A DNA stretch of 64,000 nt. Origin: Anseranas semipalmata (taxonomy: Eukaryota > Chordata > Aves > Anseriformes > Anseranatidae). Every line of letters begins with the position of its first letter. Position 1 is the stretch's first letter. The notes below the pieces were generated by a model. That model was given only the letters and a program-made list of their open reading frames with translations, was not told the DNA's origin and did not search any database. Positions 12,801 through 23,043 of this stretch are shown piece after piece. The position numbers and the translations under genes were made by a program. Where the stretch lies: assembly GCA_013399115.1 (NCBI GenBank), contig VXAA01001401.1, positions 186,001-250,000 on the forward strand, read 5' to 3'.

Positions 12801-15800
12801 ATATGGTGTGCTGGCTACATCCTGCACCATAACCACCATGTGCAGCAGGTATGTCTCCTGTGCAGGTGAGGTGCTAGGGGAAAATGGAAGAGGTCTGGGG
12901 GTTTCTGGATTGTGTTCTATAAAGATAGAAGTTTTTTGTTTGTCTATTTGTTTTGTTTTGTTTTGTTTTGCCTTGTAAGCGTAATTCGGTCATTCTTATA
13001 GCAGTTCAAGCAAACATGACATGAATATGCTTCAGGTTGTCTGTTTTGTAGACTAGGTGCAATTCTTGATCCAAAGTATCTACAACCTAGATTAAGACAG
13101 GGACAGTAGGAGGGATTTTAGGCATGTTATGGTAAGAAACATAAGATGCCTTTTCGACAAACTAAAAACACCCAAGGCCTACCCCTAGGTCCAGTGTTGC
13201 TGCCTGTGAGGAGTGTGAGCCAGAAGGCTCGTATGAAACATATCCTGAACACACAGAGGACAGATGTATGTACAAACAACCAGGAAGGAAAGGTGGGGAA
13301 AGTTCTGTTTAGGGCCTGTTTCTGAGCCTGCTTTTTCAGAAGAGAGGACAGGAGGATTTGCTGAAGATTCCTGCTGGATCAAACAACACTATTTTCCTTC
13401 CCTAGCAATATGCCTCTCTGGAGATTTGGGGTCATTTTCTAGTAACTTTCAGTGCTTGTTCTCTTCTATACAAATGAAATTATAAGCTAGCTGATGGACT
13501 TAATTCAGGTTTTACAAATACATGGGGCTGAACATAGGTATCAGGCTGTTAGGCAGTTTAATGAGCACCTAGAGCATCCCAAGAACAGTAGAGATGAGAA
13601 GAAAACAAATCAACAAACTGTTAACAAAATAATACCAACAAAGTTGTTCCATGGTAGAAGAGCAGAGAAGACAGAAACAAAAAAGCACATACCAATGTCT
13701 GAGAAATATTACCTTATTTTCATGAATATAGCATTCTATTTAGATAATCCTTGATCATTTAAAAGTACTCTGAAGATAAGTCCTTGTGTAACATGCACTG
13801 TCATATAACATAAACAAAGTCAGAGACCAAAGCTGCAGGGATAATAAACATGGGATTGCTCTTTTATTAGAGGAAACAAGTTAAGAGAAGCTTTCCTTTA
13901 CTTCAGTGTAACCAGCATGGCTGCTGAATTTCCAGGAGGTTGGCTGTGCACATGAAAGCACAGTATTAACAACACTACTACATCTTCATTGCACATTGCT
14001 TTAAAAGAGCACTGATGCTGTCAACAAGGTTTATTACTGTGGAAAAAAAAAAAAGACCAATTGTCATATTTATCTCATACTAGCTCTTCTCTGGCCTTAA
14101 ATAGAGCTACGAAAACCCATGCAATATACAAAAGGGCAGCACATGTGAAGTTAATTCCTCATACCTTGAAGGAATTTAAGAAAGAAGAGTTTCCTAAAGC
14201 GGTGTGAGGAACAAGAACAGGCAAAGATCTTCAGTGAACAGCAACAAAATGGACCTTGTCTCTATTTTCTATTCTCATTTCAGTAAGTCAAAATTGTTTA
14301 GGGCTTTGCAGTGTGATTGATGAATCCTGACTGACAGAGGCAGCAGCAAATTTACCAGTCCCTACAGTAACATTTTACTTCATGAGAAGAAATGAAGGGT
14401 CTTACTACTGTAATATGTGATGAGTGATTCCAGATCATTTTGAAATAACTCTCATTTTGCTGAAAGTTCAAATCATAGCAACAAAAAGTATTTTGACACT
14501 TGAAAAATGGATGTTTTTATTTAGTCATTGTTAATATGTTGTTCTGCCTATTCCATTTCCTCTTGTATTTTCAGTTCTTCACCCATGGACTCTGGATCAA
14601 CCCACAAGGATTAAAAGAAAGACTTGAAGAAAGTTGTACCCTATATAACAGACCCTGACAATACACACATTTCTGAAAATCTGGTCATAATTTAGTCACA
14701 GTAAAGGGATTTAAGAAGTCACTGTGGAGCTGTTGCTCTTGTTTTTGGTTCAGATTCAGAAGATAACAATAATCAAGGGAGTTAAACACTGCAAACAAGA
14801 TGACAGAAACAAGAAATAACTCCTAAAGCATTGAAGTGTTGGTCCTTTTCTAATATTCAGTGAACTGCTAAGAAGTTGTTTCCCAGATGAAATACATAGT
14901 CCCAAGCATGATTACCAATAAGGTTGTAATTTAGCTTTTTATTATTATTATTTGAATATTTCAAAATCTCAGAAAGCTAAAAGAGTCATTCCAAAGGAAA
15001 ACAAAAAAAAGAAGGCTGGAGCACTGCCTTTGCCACTGCAAGTCAATGCCACAAGAATGGCCCATTGCCTACAAAGCAAGGGAATGCAATTCATAAAAAT
15101 CAGAACTTTTGCAGGGCTGCTTTTGCTATGACTACGCATTAGTGATGGCAACTGGGCGTATTCATGGTCACTGGTATTTGCATAGTATCAAGGGCACTGA
15201 TTTTACCATAAGACTGTAAGTATAGCAAACAGTAGTATTAACGATGCATGTAATTGTGTTTACATTTTACATCAAAAGAATGAAGTGCCTTGATCACTAG
15301 AGGAAACTAAAAGAACTAACTGGTTTAGCCTAGCAATATGAAGAAAGACAGTCATCTGTTTGCTGTTTCTGAGTATGAAGAGAAGACAACTACCAAAGAA
15401 TAAGGGCTTTTTGAGTAAATCAGGAATCAAGGATTGTAAACTGGCTACAAATAAACTTAGTCTGGAAGTTAGCTGACTAGACATCTGTGGAACAAAGCTC
15501 TGCAACGGCTTCTACTTCAAGAGACAAGGAACATCAATTTGTTTTCATTTGGACACAGTCAGATTTCTGAATGGGATTAAACAATGCAGTTTATAATGAA
15601 GAGGGTCCTAATCTAATGAATTACAGACCTAGTAGAGTTTTATATTTTACGTTCCATTTTCCATACTGTGGAAACCATTATTTTCTTGAGTACAATAGCT
15701 TCCTTGCCCTGAAGGGAGAAGGACATCATGATTAAATCATAAAGTTCTTCGGATTTGCATTAGACTTGCCATACAAGTTCATGAGGTTTTAAGCAGTAAT

Positions 15801-16393
15801 CTAACCTTTGATCCTCAAATTTCTCCTGGTGCAAAACTAGAATGATGATAATCACCTACTTTACAAGGATAATGAGGATTAAATAAATTAATTGAATATT
15901 TATTTAGAGGAAGTTACATAAATGCTGAAAAAAATCTCTGATTAGGAAATCTTATTTTATTTTTTCTCTCTATCACTTAATCTGAAATGATCGTTACTTG
16001 AATTGTTAGCTGGATACATGACTGCAAAGACATACCTGGTAGACATAGTAAAACACTGAGAAGTAATGTCAACTGACAGGTGAAATGTACAAAAATGTCC
16101 TTCTCTGGATATAATTTTAGTATTATGCCACTGCTACATCACAAGAGATTATTCAGTGATTGAACAGGAGAGACAAATGAGAATTTCTATTACCTCCAGG
16201 GTTACACTTATTTTTTCAAATCTTTTTCAGCTGTTAAATTTGATAGTCTTCATAAAGCAACTAAACTCCTTGCTTAATAATTGGTTGCATTGTATTACAG
16301 ATTCTGTTTTCTTCAGCTGACATATGCCTGCATACAGCTTTGAAAAGATAGGCTGCAGCAAATACATAGCTGGAGACCTACTTGTAAAATGTG
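9806..16393. other. Opsin intron 3, no gene recognised
   Basis: AT-rich intronic DNA with short ORFs that match nothing I recognise. It contains A-rich low-complexity DNA at about 10718-10772 and a (TTTTG)n run at 12949-12970. No LINE 3' end, LTR or RNA gene was seen. Confidence 0.6.
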
Positions 16394-17780
16394 GAGATAG
16401 AATCATAGAATCATTAAAGTTGGAAAAGACCTCCAACATCATCTAGTCCAACCGTCCCCTTACCACCAATACTACCCACTAAACCATGTCCCTAAGTACC
16501 ACATCCAACCTTTCCTTAAACACGCCCAGGGACAGGGACTGCACCACCTCTATGGGCAACCCATTCCAATGCCTAACCACTCTTTCTGACAAGAAATTTC
16601 TCCTAATTTCCAACCTGAACCTCCCCTAGCACAACTTGAGGCCATTCCCTCTAGTCCTATCGCTAGTTATCTGTGAGAAGAGGCCGACCCCCAGCTCACC
16701 ACAACTTCCTTTCAGGTAGTTGTAGAGAGCAATAAGGTCTCACCTGAGCCTCCTCTTCTCCAGACTAAATCCCAGTTCCCTCAGCCGCTCCTCATAAGAC
16801 TTGTGTTCCAGACTCTTCACCAGCTTCATTGCCCTTCTCTGGACACACTCCAGGGCCTCAGTGTCTTTGTAGCGAGGGGCCCAAAACTGAACACAGCACT
16901 CGAGGTACGGCTTTACCAGAGCTGAGTACAGGGGCATGATCACCTCCCTGGTCCTGCTGGCTACGCTATTCCTGATAGAAGCCAAGATGCTGTTGGCCTT
17001 CTTGGCCCCCTGGGCACACTGTTGGCCCATGTTCAGGTAAGTGTCGACCAATACCCCAGATCCTTTTCCTCTGCACAACTTTCCAGCCACCCTACCCCAA
17101 GCTTGTAGTGTTGCACGGGGTAGTTGTGACCAAAGTCCAGCACCCGGCACTTAACCATGTTGAACATCATCCCATTGGCCTCTGCCCCTCGATCCAACCT
17201 GTGCAGGTCCCTCTGCAGGGCCTCCCTACTTTCTGGCAGATCGACACTTCCCCCAGCTTGGTGTCATCTGCAAATTCACTGAGGGTGCACTCACTTCCCT
17301 CATCCAAACCATCAATTAAGATATTAAAGAAGATGGGCCCCAGTACTGACCCAAGGGGAACACCACTCACGACCAGTTGCCAGTTGGATTTAACTCCATT
17401 CACCACCACTCTCTGGGCCCGGCCATCCAGCCAGTTTTTAACCCAGCAAAGAGTGTACCTGTCCAAGCCATGGGCTGCCAGCTTCTCCAAGAGAACACTG
17501 TGGGAGACCATGTCAAAGCCTTTGCTGAAGTCTAGGTAGACTACATCAACAGCCTTTCCTTCATCCACAAGGGGGGGGTCACCTGGTCGTAGAAGAAGAT
17601 GAAGTTGGTTAGGCAGGACTTCGCTCTCATGAACCCATGCTGGCTGGGTCTGATGCCCCAGTTCTCTTGTAATTTCTTAATTGCAGTCTTTTGCAAATCT
17701 TGGGATTTTGTGCAAGAAAATTGGTTCAAGTTCCAAGCTGCCTGATTTTCTGCTGCAGCCAAATGGTAAATTCTCAGCAA
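16394..17780 (-). mobile_element. CR1 LINE, 5'-truncated copy
   Basis: CR1 non-LTR retrotransposon in antisense. Its 3' end is at about 16394-16410, where the - strand shows the ATGATTCTATGATTCT-type terminal repeat typical of avian CR1. Reading leftward, the - strand keeps reverse transcriptase blocks in separate ORFs. 17541-17780 contains SQHGF and a [14 protein letters not shown] block. 17167-17568 contains [26 protein letters not shown] and the catalytic FADD near 17260-17275. 16740-17150 contains SREV-like, [20 protein letters not shown] and the [10 protein letters not shown] tail. Frame shifts between these blocks, and the absence of the endonuclease domain, show a dead 5'-truncated copy. 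The 5' limit (about 17700-17780) is uncertain. Confidence 0.95.
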
Positions 17781-18405
17781 GCCCCAAGAATTTACTTGGT
17801 CAAATGAAGACCGAATGCTGCTTGTCTTTGTAAATGACCAACGAATGTCACTGATGTCTGACTGTGGGGGACAAACTGCGTGCTGAGCTCTGCTGGCTTC
17901 AGCAGAGCCCCACCCAATAACAGCAGGCCGAATTCGGACCCGAAATCTGAACGATTTCGCTCAGACTGAAATTTCAGGTCAGACTGATCTTAAGAACGTC
18001 CTTAAGAGCTTCTTTTCTTTTAAGTGAGGTGTCCCTGCAAATGACGCATTCAACTGGTGTCACTTTAGCAGATTTGTTTCCAGCAGAGTTTTGGGATTTT
18101 GGTTTCCCAAGCATCAATGAATTGAAGATTCACACATGCTGCTGTTAAAGCAATGGAAATGCACAAGTTTTATATGATTGCACCCCCCCTCCTATAACCT
18201 AAAGACATCTACTAGACAGATATTTGCTCAATTTAGGCAAGAGGTTTCCTTTAAAAGAACTTTTCTTAGTTTCTCCTCAACTTGTTTCACTCTTTCTCTG
18301 ACAAAGTTCATTTCAATAACCAGCTGCTGGTACCAGCCCCGCTGAGGGAATGCCCATGTCACAGCAGGCAGAGCACAGGCAGTAGCTGATGTCACGACGG
18401 GGCTG
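17781..18405. other. Unclassified segment with an inverted-repeat cluster
   Basis: Lies between the CR1 copy and the tandem array. Between 17887 and 18006 there are five successive inverted repeats, including a perfect 9-bp stem (17887-17895 with 17900-17908) and a perfect 12-bp palindrome (17966-17977). The stretch 18300-18405 becomes GC-richer towards the array. No ORF of note. Confidence 0.6.
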
Positions 18406-18513
18406 GTGACATGCTTGGCCAAGAAAGGGGGTCCCTGACCCTCACAGAGGCGTGGCATGGCTGCTCATTGTGACAGGGCCAGGCTGCTCGGATTGTTGCT
18501 TCTGCTGTCACAG

Positions 18514-18663
18514 CCTCAGCTCTGGGCAGGGACTCAAACCCATGAAGTTAGCCTCTTGTCTCCTCCCTCCCTGGCCCCTCAGCCGCACACCTCTCAATGC
18601 TCCTCAGGACACAGAAGACAGCCCCGGCCTATATGCCACCACGGTCTCACAGCATGCAAGAAG
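18514..18663 (+). other. Exon-like block 1 of the array (150 bp)
   Basis: Preceded by a pyrimidine-rich tract ending CTGTCACAG and followed by AAG|GTGACC, so it has the borders of an internal exon. It is 50 codons long with no stop in frames 1 and 2. Frame 2 continues openly across blocks 2 and 3 if the short intervals (155-156 bp) are spliced out. Expression is unproven. Confidence 0.4.
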
Positions 18664-18818
18664 GTGACCTGGTTGGCCCTGGATGGGCGTCTCCTGCCTC
18701 TCACAGAGACTCGGGAGGGACGGCCTCGCTGGGAGGCTGGGAGAGCCTCGGGCATGGGGCAGGGGCTGCCCATGCTGACAGGGGGCGGCTTCACCATTTC
18801 TTCATTCTCCTGTTACAG

Positions 18819-18968
18819 CTGGAGACCCAGACAGCGATGTGACAAAACCATGGCACATGCCTGGCCTCTCTCACCTTGCCCACTCAGACGGAGAGCTGTC
18901 TACGCTCTACAGGACACAGAAGACAGCTCCAGCCTAAACCCCAACACGGTCTCGTTGTGTGCGGGTAG
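18819..18968 (+). other. Exon-like block 2 of the array (150 bp)
   Basis: Acceptor-like CTCCTGTTACAG precedes it and GGTAG|GTGACA follows. It is exactly 150 bp, as in blocks 1 and 3. Frame 2 is open; frame 1 meets TGA eight codons in. Expression is unproven. Confidence 0.4.
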
Positions 18969-19124
18969 GTGACATGGTTGGAATAGGACGGGCGTCTCCT
19001 GGAAGTCAGGATGACACAAGGTGGACGGCCTTGCTGTGAGGCTCACAGAGCCTTGCACAGGGAGGCAGGGGCTCCCTGTGCGAACAGGGGCAGGCTGATC
19101 ACTTTAGTGCTTCTCCCATTACAG

Positions 19125-19274
19125 GCTCTCCTCTGGAAAGAGACTCAACCCGATGAAGTTTTGCTCCTGGCCTCTCTCCCCTGCACCTCTCAGCTGCTCA
19201 GCTGTCAACGCTCTACAGGATGGATCCCATAGCCCCAACATAGACCCCACCACGGTCTCACAGCATGTGGGAAG
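19125..19274 (+). other. Exon-like block 3 of the array (150 bp)
   Basis: Bounded by CCCATTACAG and GGAAG|GTGATG. It is 150 bp with frame 2 open throughout. The reading frame passes into block 4 but ends at a TAG there, giving a maximum of about 185 codons over blocks 1-4. Expression is unproven. Confidence 0.4.
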
Positions 19275-19430
19275 GTGATGTGGATGGCCCAGGAAAGGTG
19301 TCTCCTGGCCGTCGGGAAGACACAGGGTGGACGGCCTTGCTGTGAGGCTCTGCCAGCCTCGGGCACAGTGGCAAGGGCTGCCTGTAGTAACAGGGCCAGG
19401 CTGCTCAGTTTGTTGCTTCTCCTATTACAG

Positions 19431-19578
19431 CTCAACACCGACAGCCATGAGACCAAACCATGGCACATGCCTGGCCTCTCTCACCTCCGCCACTCAGCTG
19501 CACAGCTGTCAACACCCTACAGGACAGATAAGATAGCCCCAACCTATACCCCACCATGGTCTCACAGGGTGCGGGAAG
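19431..19578 (+). other. Exon-like block 4 of the array (148 bp)
   Basis: Bounded by CTCCTATTACAG and GGAAG|GTGACG, both near-consensus splice sites. It is 148 bp, so it lacks two bases relative to blocks 1-3 and shifts the frame. Relative to block 2, a GAA codon has become TAA in the equivalent frame. This argues against a conserved protein. Confidence 0.4.
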
Positions 19579-19734
19579 GTGACGTGGTTGGCTCAGAATG
19601 GATGTTTCCTGGACGTCAGGGAGACACGAGATGGACAGCCTTGGTGTGAGGCTCTCCCAGCCTCAGGCACGCAGGCAGGGGCTGCCCATGGAGACAGGGG
19701 CAGGTCGCTCAGTTTGTTGCTTCTCCTCCTACAG

Positions 19735-19884
19735 GTGGACACACAGACAGTGATGGCACCAAACCACGACATGCTCCTGGCCTCTCTCCCCTCAACCACT
19801 CAGCTGGAAGAGGTGGCAAGACCCTACAGGACACAGAAGACAGCCCCAACCTAGACCCACCACAGGCTCACAGCGCTCGGGAAG
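19735..19884 (+). other. Exon-like block 5 of the array (150 bp)
   Basis: Bounded by CTCCTCCTACAG and GGAAG|GCGAGA. The donor is GC instead of GT, a tolerated minor form or a decayed site. A small insertion near the middle shifts the internal frame relative to block 4. Confidence 0.35.
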
Positions 19885-20050
19885 GCGAGATGGTTGGCCC
19901 AGGACGTGCGTTCCTGCCAGCTCTGGGACACATGGTGTGGACAGCCTCAGTACAAAGCTGGGAGAGTGCTGGGCACACAGGCAGGGGCTGCCCATGGCCA
20001 CAGGCTGTGGTTGCTCTTTTTGCTGATTTTCCTTTCTCACTCCCTGACAG

Positions 20051-20275
20051 AGACACGAGCAGAACCTTTCCCTCCTCTGCCACTCACCTGGACAGTGTTG
20101 CAACTTCCTACACGGACATCCACCTAAGGAGAAGGAAACTCACCAAGAACCCATCTGTACCCTGTCATGGTCCTACAGGTTGCCGGATGGTGCCTACAGC
20201 TATGGAAAAAGAGAGCTCAGACCACCCACCTTCTTGGCTGGAAACTTCTCTCCAAATAAACCTTCTCATTCAGGA
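20051..20275 (+). other. Possible terminal exon of the array with poly(A) signal
   Basis: The sixth block follows CTCACTCCCTGACAG and diverges from the others. Its donor-equivalent (near 20189) is weak, and AATAAA lies downstream at 20255-20260. It would suit a last exon of a + strand transcript made from the array. This is inference from signals only. Confidence 0.3.
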
Positions 20276-21187
20276 ACTCATCAGCTGGCTTTTGCTGTCC
20301 TTTATGGGGAAACCTTTGGGGGCTTTTCCTTTTGCAGAAGGACCAAGTGCACAAGCCTCCATTTTTTCAGATACTGCCCTAAAGAACATTTCACAGCATA
20401 TGAAGTGTCATCATCTAAGATTAGAGTCTGCAGTCAACTTCTGTATCCTTCTTTGAATCCTTAAACAGTTCATTGTTTCCTTCCCTTTGTACAGTGACTG
20501 TGATTTTAGAGGTCGAATCTTTTCATATAGGTATTTCCTTGCTATCATCTAAAGAGGTACCAGTGTTAATCGCCTTTCACACAATCATTGCAGTTAACTT
20601 GATTTCCTGGACTATGACCCTTTCTATTGACTAGTATCACCTGCCAAGTTGTCAGGAGGGAGCTGAGGCAACTGTCCCTGTTTTCTAAGCTAATGCAATG
20701 AAAATGCACTAGGATGGATGTGACATCTTAAGTGTAGATTTCAACTATATTTTTGTTTTGAAATTTGACTTTTTCAAAGGGATCACAATTTTTACCTGTT
20801 GCAGTTTACAGACCTAGTAAATGTGTTGTATGACAAGATCATTTTCTATATTCCTCCCTCTTTCTGCATTATGTGTCACTTCAAATTTGGCCTCAGCTTC
20901 AGTTTCTTTGGAGTCTCTTCTCCTTTTCTCAGAAATGCTTTTCTTTGCTTTTGTAGAGTGGATATGGACTACAAAAGGATCCCACTGACTTTGCTACAAA
21001 CCCTACTGACTGCATTTTCCCCTAGGTGCTCTGACCTGTTTATTTGCCTCATATAATGTGAAGGTCTCTTCCTGTTCCTGTGAAGCCCCATGTTTTGCCA
21101 GTGCTACAAAAAGAGCAATATAAGAAGAGATAGAAACACATTAGATGTTGACTAAAATGATATGTAAAGTAAAGAGATATTGCTGCC
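20276..21187. other. Opsin intron 3, no gene recognised
   Basis: Ordinary AT-rich intronic DNA between the array and the LTR. The ORFs here are short and lack recognisable domains. Confidence 0.55.
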
Positions 21188-21712
21188 TGTTGTGGTTTAA
21201 CCTGGTGGGCAACACACAGCCATTCGATTGCTCCATCCAAGTGGGATGAGGGAGAGAATCTAAAAAGGTAAAAGTGCAAGAAGTTATCAGTTGAGATAAG
21301 AACAGTTTAATAAGAAGGAGGGGAGCAAAACAATAGTAATAAAAAACAAGTGATGTGCAATGCCAGCTGACCAATGCCCAGACAGTCCCTAAGCAATAGC
21401 AGCCCCCCTGGCCAACTCCCCCACTTTTATTGCTGAGCATACCATTGTCATATGGTACAGGTCATCCCTTTGGTCAATTTGGGCCACCTGTCCTGGCTGT
21501 GTCCCCTCCCAGCTCCTTGTGCACCCGCAGCCTCCTCGCTGGCAGGGCAGCACGAGAAGCAGAAAAGTCCTTGGCTCTGTGTAAGCACTGCTCTGCAACA
21601 ACTAAAGCATTGGTGTGTTATCAGCATTATTCTCATCCTAAATCCAAAACACAGCACCACACCAGCTACTAGGAAAAAAAAAAAAAACTCTATCCCAGCC
21701 AGAACCAGGACA
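21188..21712 (-). mobile_element. Solo LTR of an avian endogenous retrovirus (ERVL-like)
   Basis: A 525-bp LTR in - orientation with TG...CA ends, flanked by a perfect 5-bp target duplication, ctgcc, at 21183-21187 and 21713-21717. On the - strand it starts TGTCCTGGTTCTGGCTGGGA and ends GGTTTAACCACAACA, which I recognise as an abundant avian LTR type. A 5-bp duplication fits ERVL-type integration. No internal retroviral region flanks it, so it is a recombined solo LTR. Its TATA-box position now reads AATAAA on the - strand (21426-21431), and the likely native signal ATTAAA lies at 21306-21311. Both are in the sense orientation of the opsin transcript. Confidence 0.92.
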
Positions 21713-22780
21713 CTGCCCTTCATTTTCTGTGTCTTCCAGAAAGGAAGATCTATGTGGACATCATTTCTGTTACTGCCTTCCCTGATACTAACTAGTCCAA
21801 TAAACGCATGCTTACCCTGTGTTTGTGTTCATTCGTGTTTAATTGTTTCCATCTTTATTTAATATTTTGCTTGCATGAGAGGTGACCTGGCTGCCCACTT
21901 GCTACTTTTCCTGTGGGTTTAAACAAGCAAGTCCTAAACTCTTCTGTGATACTGAGGCCAGTCCAGCCCTCAGAAAGCATCCACAGGACAGGCAGGATAA
22001 GGCTGAGCTCATGTCGGCGTACTTAGCCAGGTTGCACCAAGAGTGTAGCCTGGGGCAGCACAAAGCTGGCTGGGCTGCTGAACTTACTTGTAACCCTTGT
22101 TAAATAGGTTATTTGCCTGAGCAGCTCTTTTTGTCATAAGCTGAGAGAGAAATACCTGAAGTAATTTTGAACTCACTGTGTTAAATGCAGTTATACCTTA
22201 TGACAGCAGAGAAGGTGCCCTTTGAGATCTCTCTTCTCTTTGCCCCTCAAATTTAAAAAGTCATAACACTGCATGTTGGGAGGGAAATACAGTCAAAACA
22301 CTTCTGAACTGTACTATAATACTGCACTTAGTGCAGAATATTCTGCACTGAGAGATCATATTGACTTGGTGCATTTTCGACTTAAGAGCTTGGGTGTGCA
22401 ACTCTATTTGCACAAAAATTCTCACCATTTCCAGATGACTGAGAAGGTAATGTAGTGTCACTTCTTTTTGTTACTATTATTTACCCAAAGTCAGCCCAGC
22501 TACCAGTGAAGAGAAGAGATGAAAAAAAAACAAAAAAAACAAAAAAAACCATACTGATCATGAGTATTAACATCTATATGAATTTTAATGAAAAATCCAC
22601 AAACCTCTAGAAGGTGATGAACTTAAAAAAAAGCAGATCTTTTTTCAGGACTTAATAGATATGTTTCAGTTTGTCCATAAAATGATGTTTGACACAATTG
22701 TCCCTTCATTGTATATTGTCTTTCCAGATCTGTAGTACCATGTTCTCATGAAGCTAAAGTATCTTAGTTTTCCAAGGGGG
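21713..22780. other. Opsin intron 3, no gene recognised; one perfect palindrome
   Basis: Intronic DNA with no exon or transposon recognised. A perfect 18-bp palindrome lies at 22331-22348, preceded by a third copy of its half-site. A-rich low-complexity sequence lies at 22519-22549. Confidence 0.55.
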
Positions 22781-22784
22781 AAAA

Positions 22785-23043
22785 TGAGAAGGAAAGGAAA
22801 GGAAAGGAAAGGAAAGGAAAGGAAAGGAAAGGAAAGGAAAGGAAAGGAAAGGAAAGGAAAGGAAAGGAAAGGAAAGGAAAGGAAAGGAAAGGAAAGGANN
22901 NNNNNNNNNNNNNNNNNNNNNNNNNNNNNNNNNNNNNNNNNNNNNNNNNNNNNNNNNNNNNNNNNNNNNNNNNAAAGAAAAGAAAAGAAAAGAAAAGAAA
23001 AGAAAAGAAAAGAAAAGAAAAGAAAAGAAAAGAAAAGAAAAGA
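22785..23043. repeat. Pentanucleotide satellite with internal assembly gap
   Basis: About 110 bp of AAAGG repeats run up to a 75-base run of N (22899-22973), and on the far side about 70 bp of AAAAG repeats follow. The motif differs on the two sides, so the gap hides a transition, and the true length is unknown. The lysine/arginine/glutamate-rich ORFs across it are artefacts. Confidence 0.95.

Larger units (their letters stand above)
18406..20189 (+). repeat. GC-rich tandem array, six ~305-bp exon-like units
   Basis: Six related units can be aligned by eye, with GTGA-type junctions at 18406, 18664, 18969, 19275, 19579 and 19885 and a related site at 20190. The period is 304-306 bp, except that the first interval is shortened to 258 bp. 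Each full unit has ACAGGG followed by a pyrimidine-rich stretch ending in CAG, then a 148-150 bp block with a GACACAGAAGACAGCCC-like core, then GAAG|GTGA. The last unit has an altered pyrimidine tract and a 139-bp block. The GC content is far above the surrounding intron. It matches no transposon family I recognise. Confidence 0.85.

Noticed and set aside
17108..17539. 143-codon ORF on the + strand
   Set aside because: It is the antisense of the CR1 reverse transcriptase.
18406..20189. CRISPR-like or bacterial interpretation of the tandem array
   Set aside because: The unit is about 305 bp with no short constant repeat and unique spacers, and the context is a vertebrate intron.
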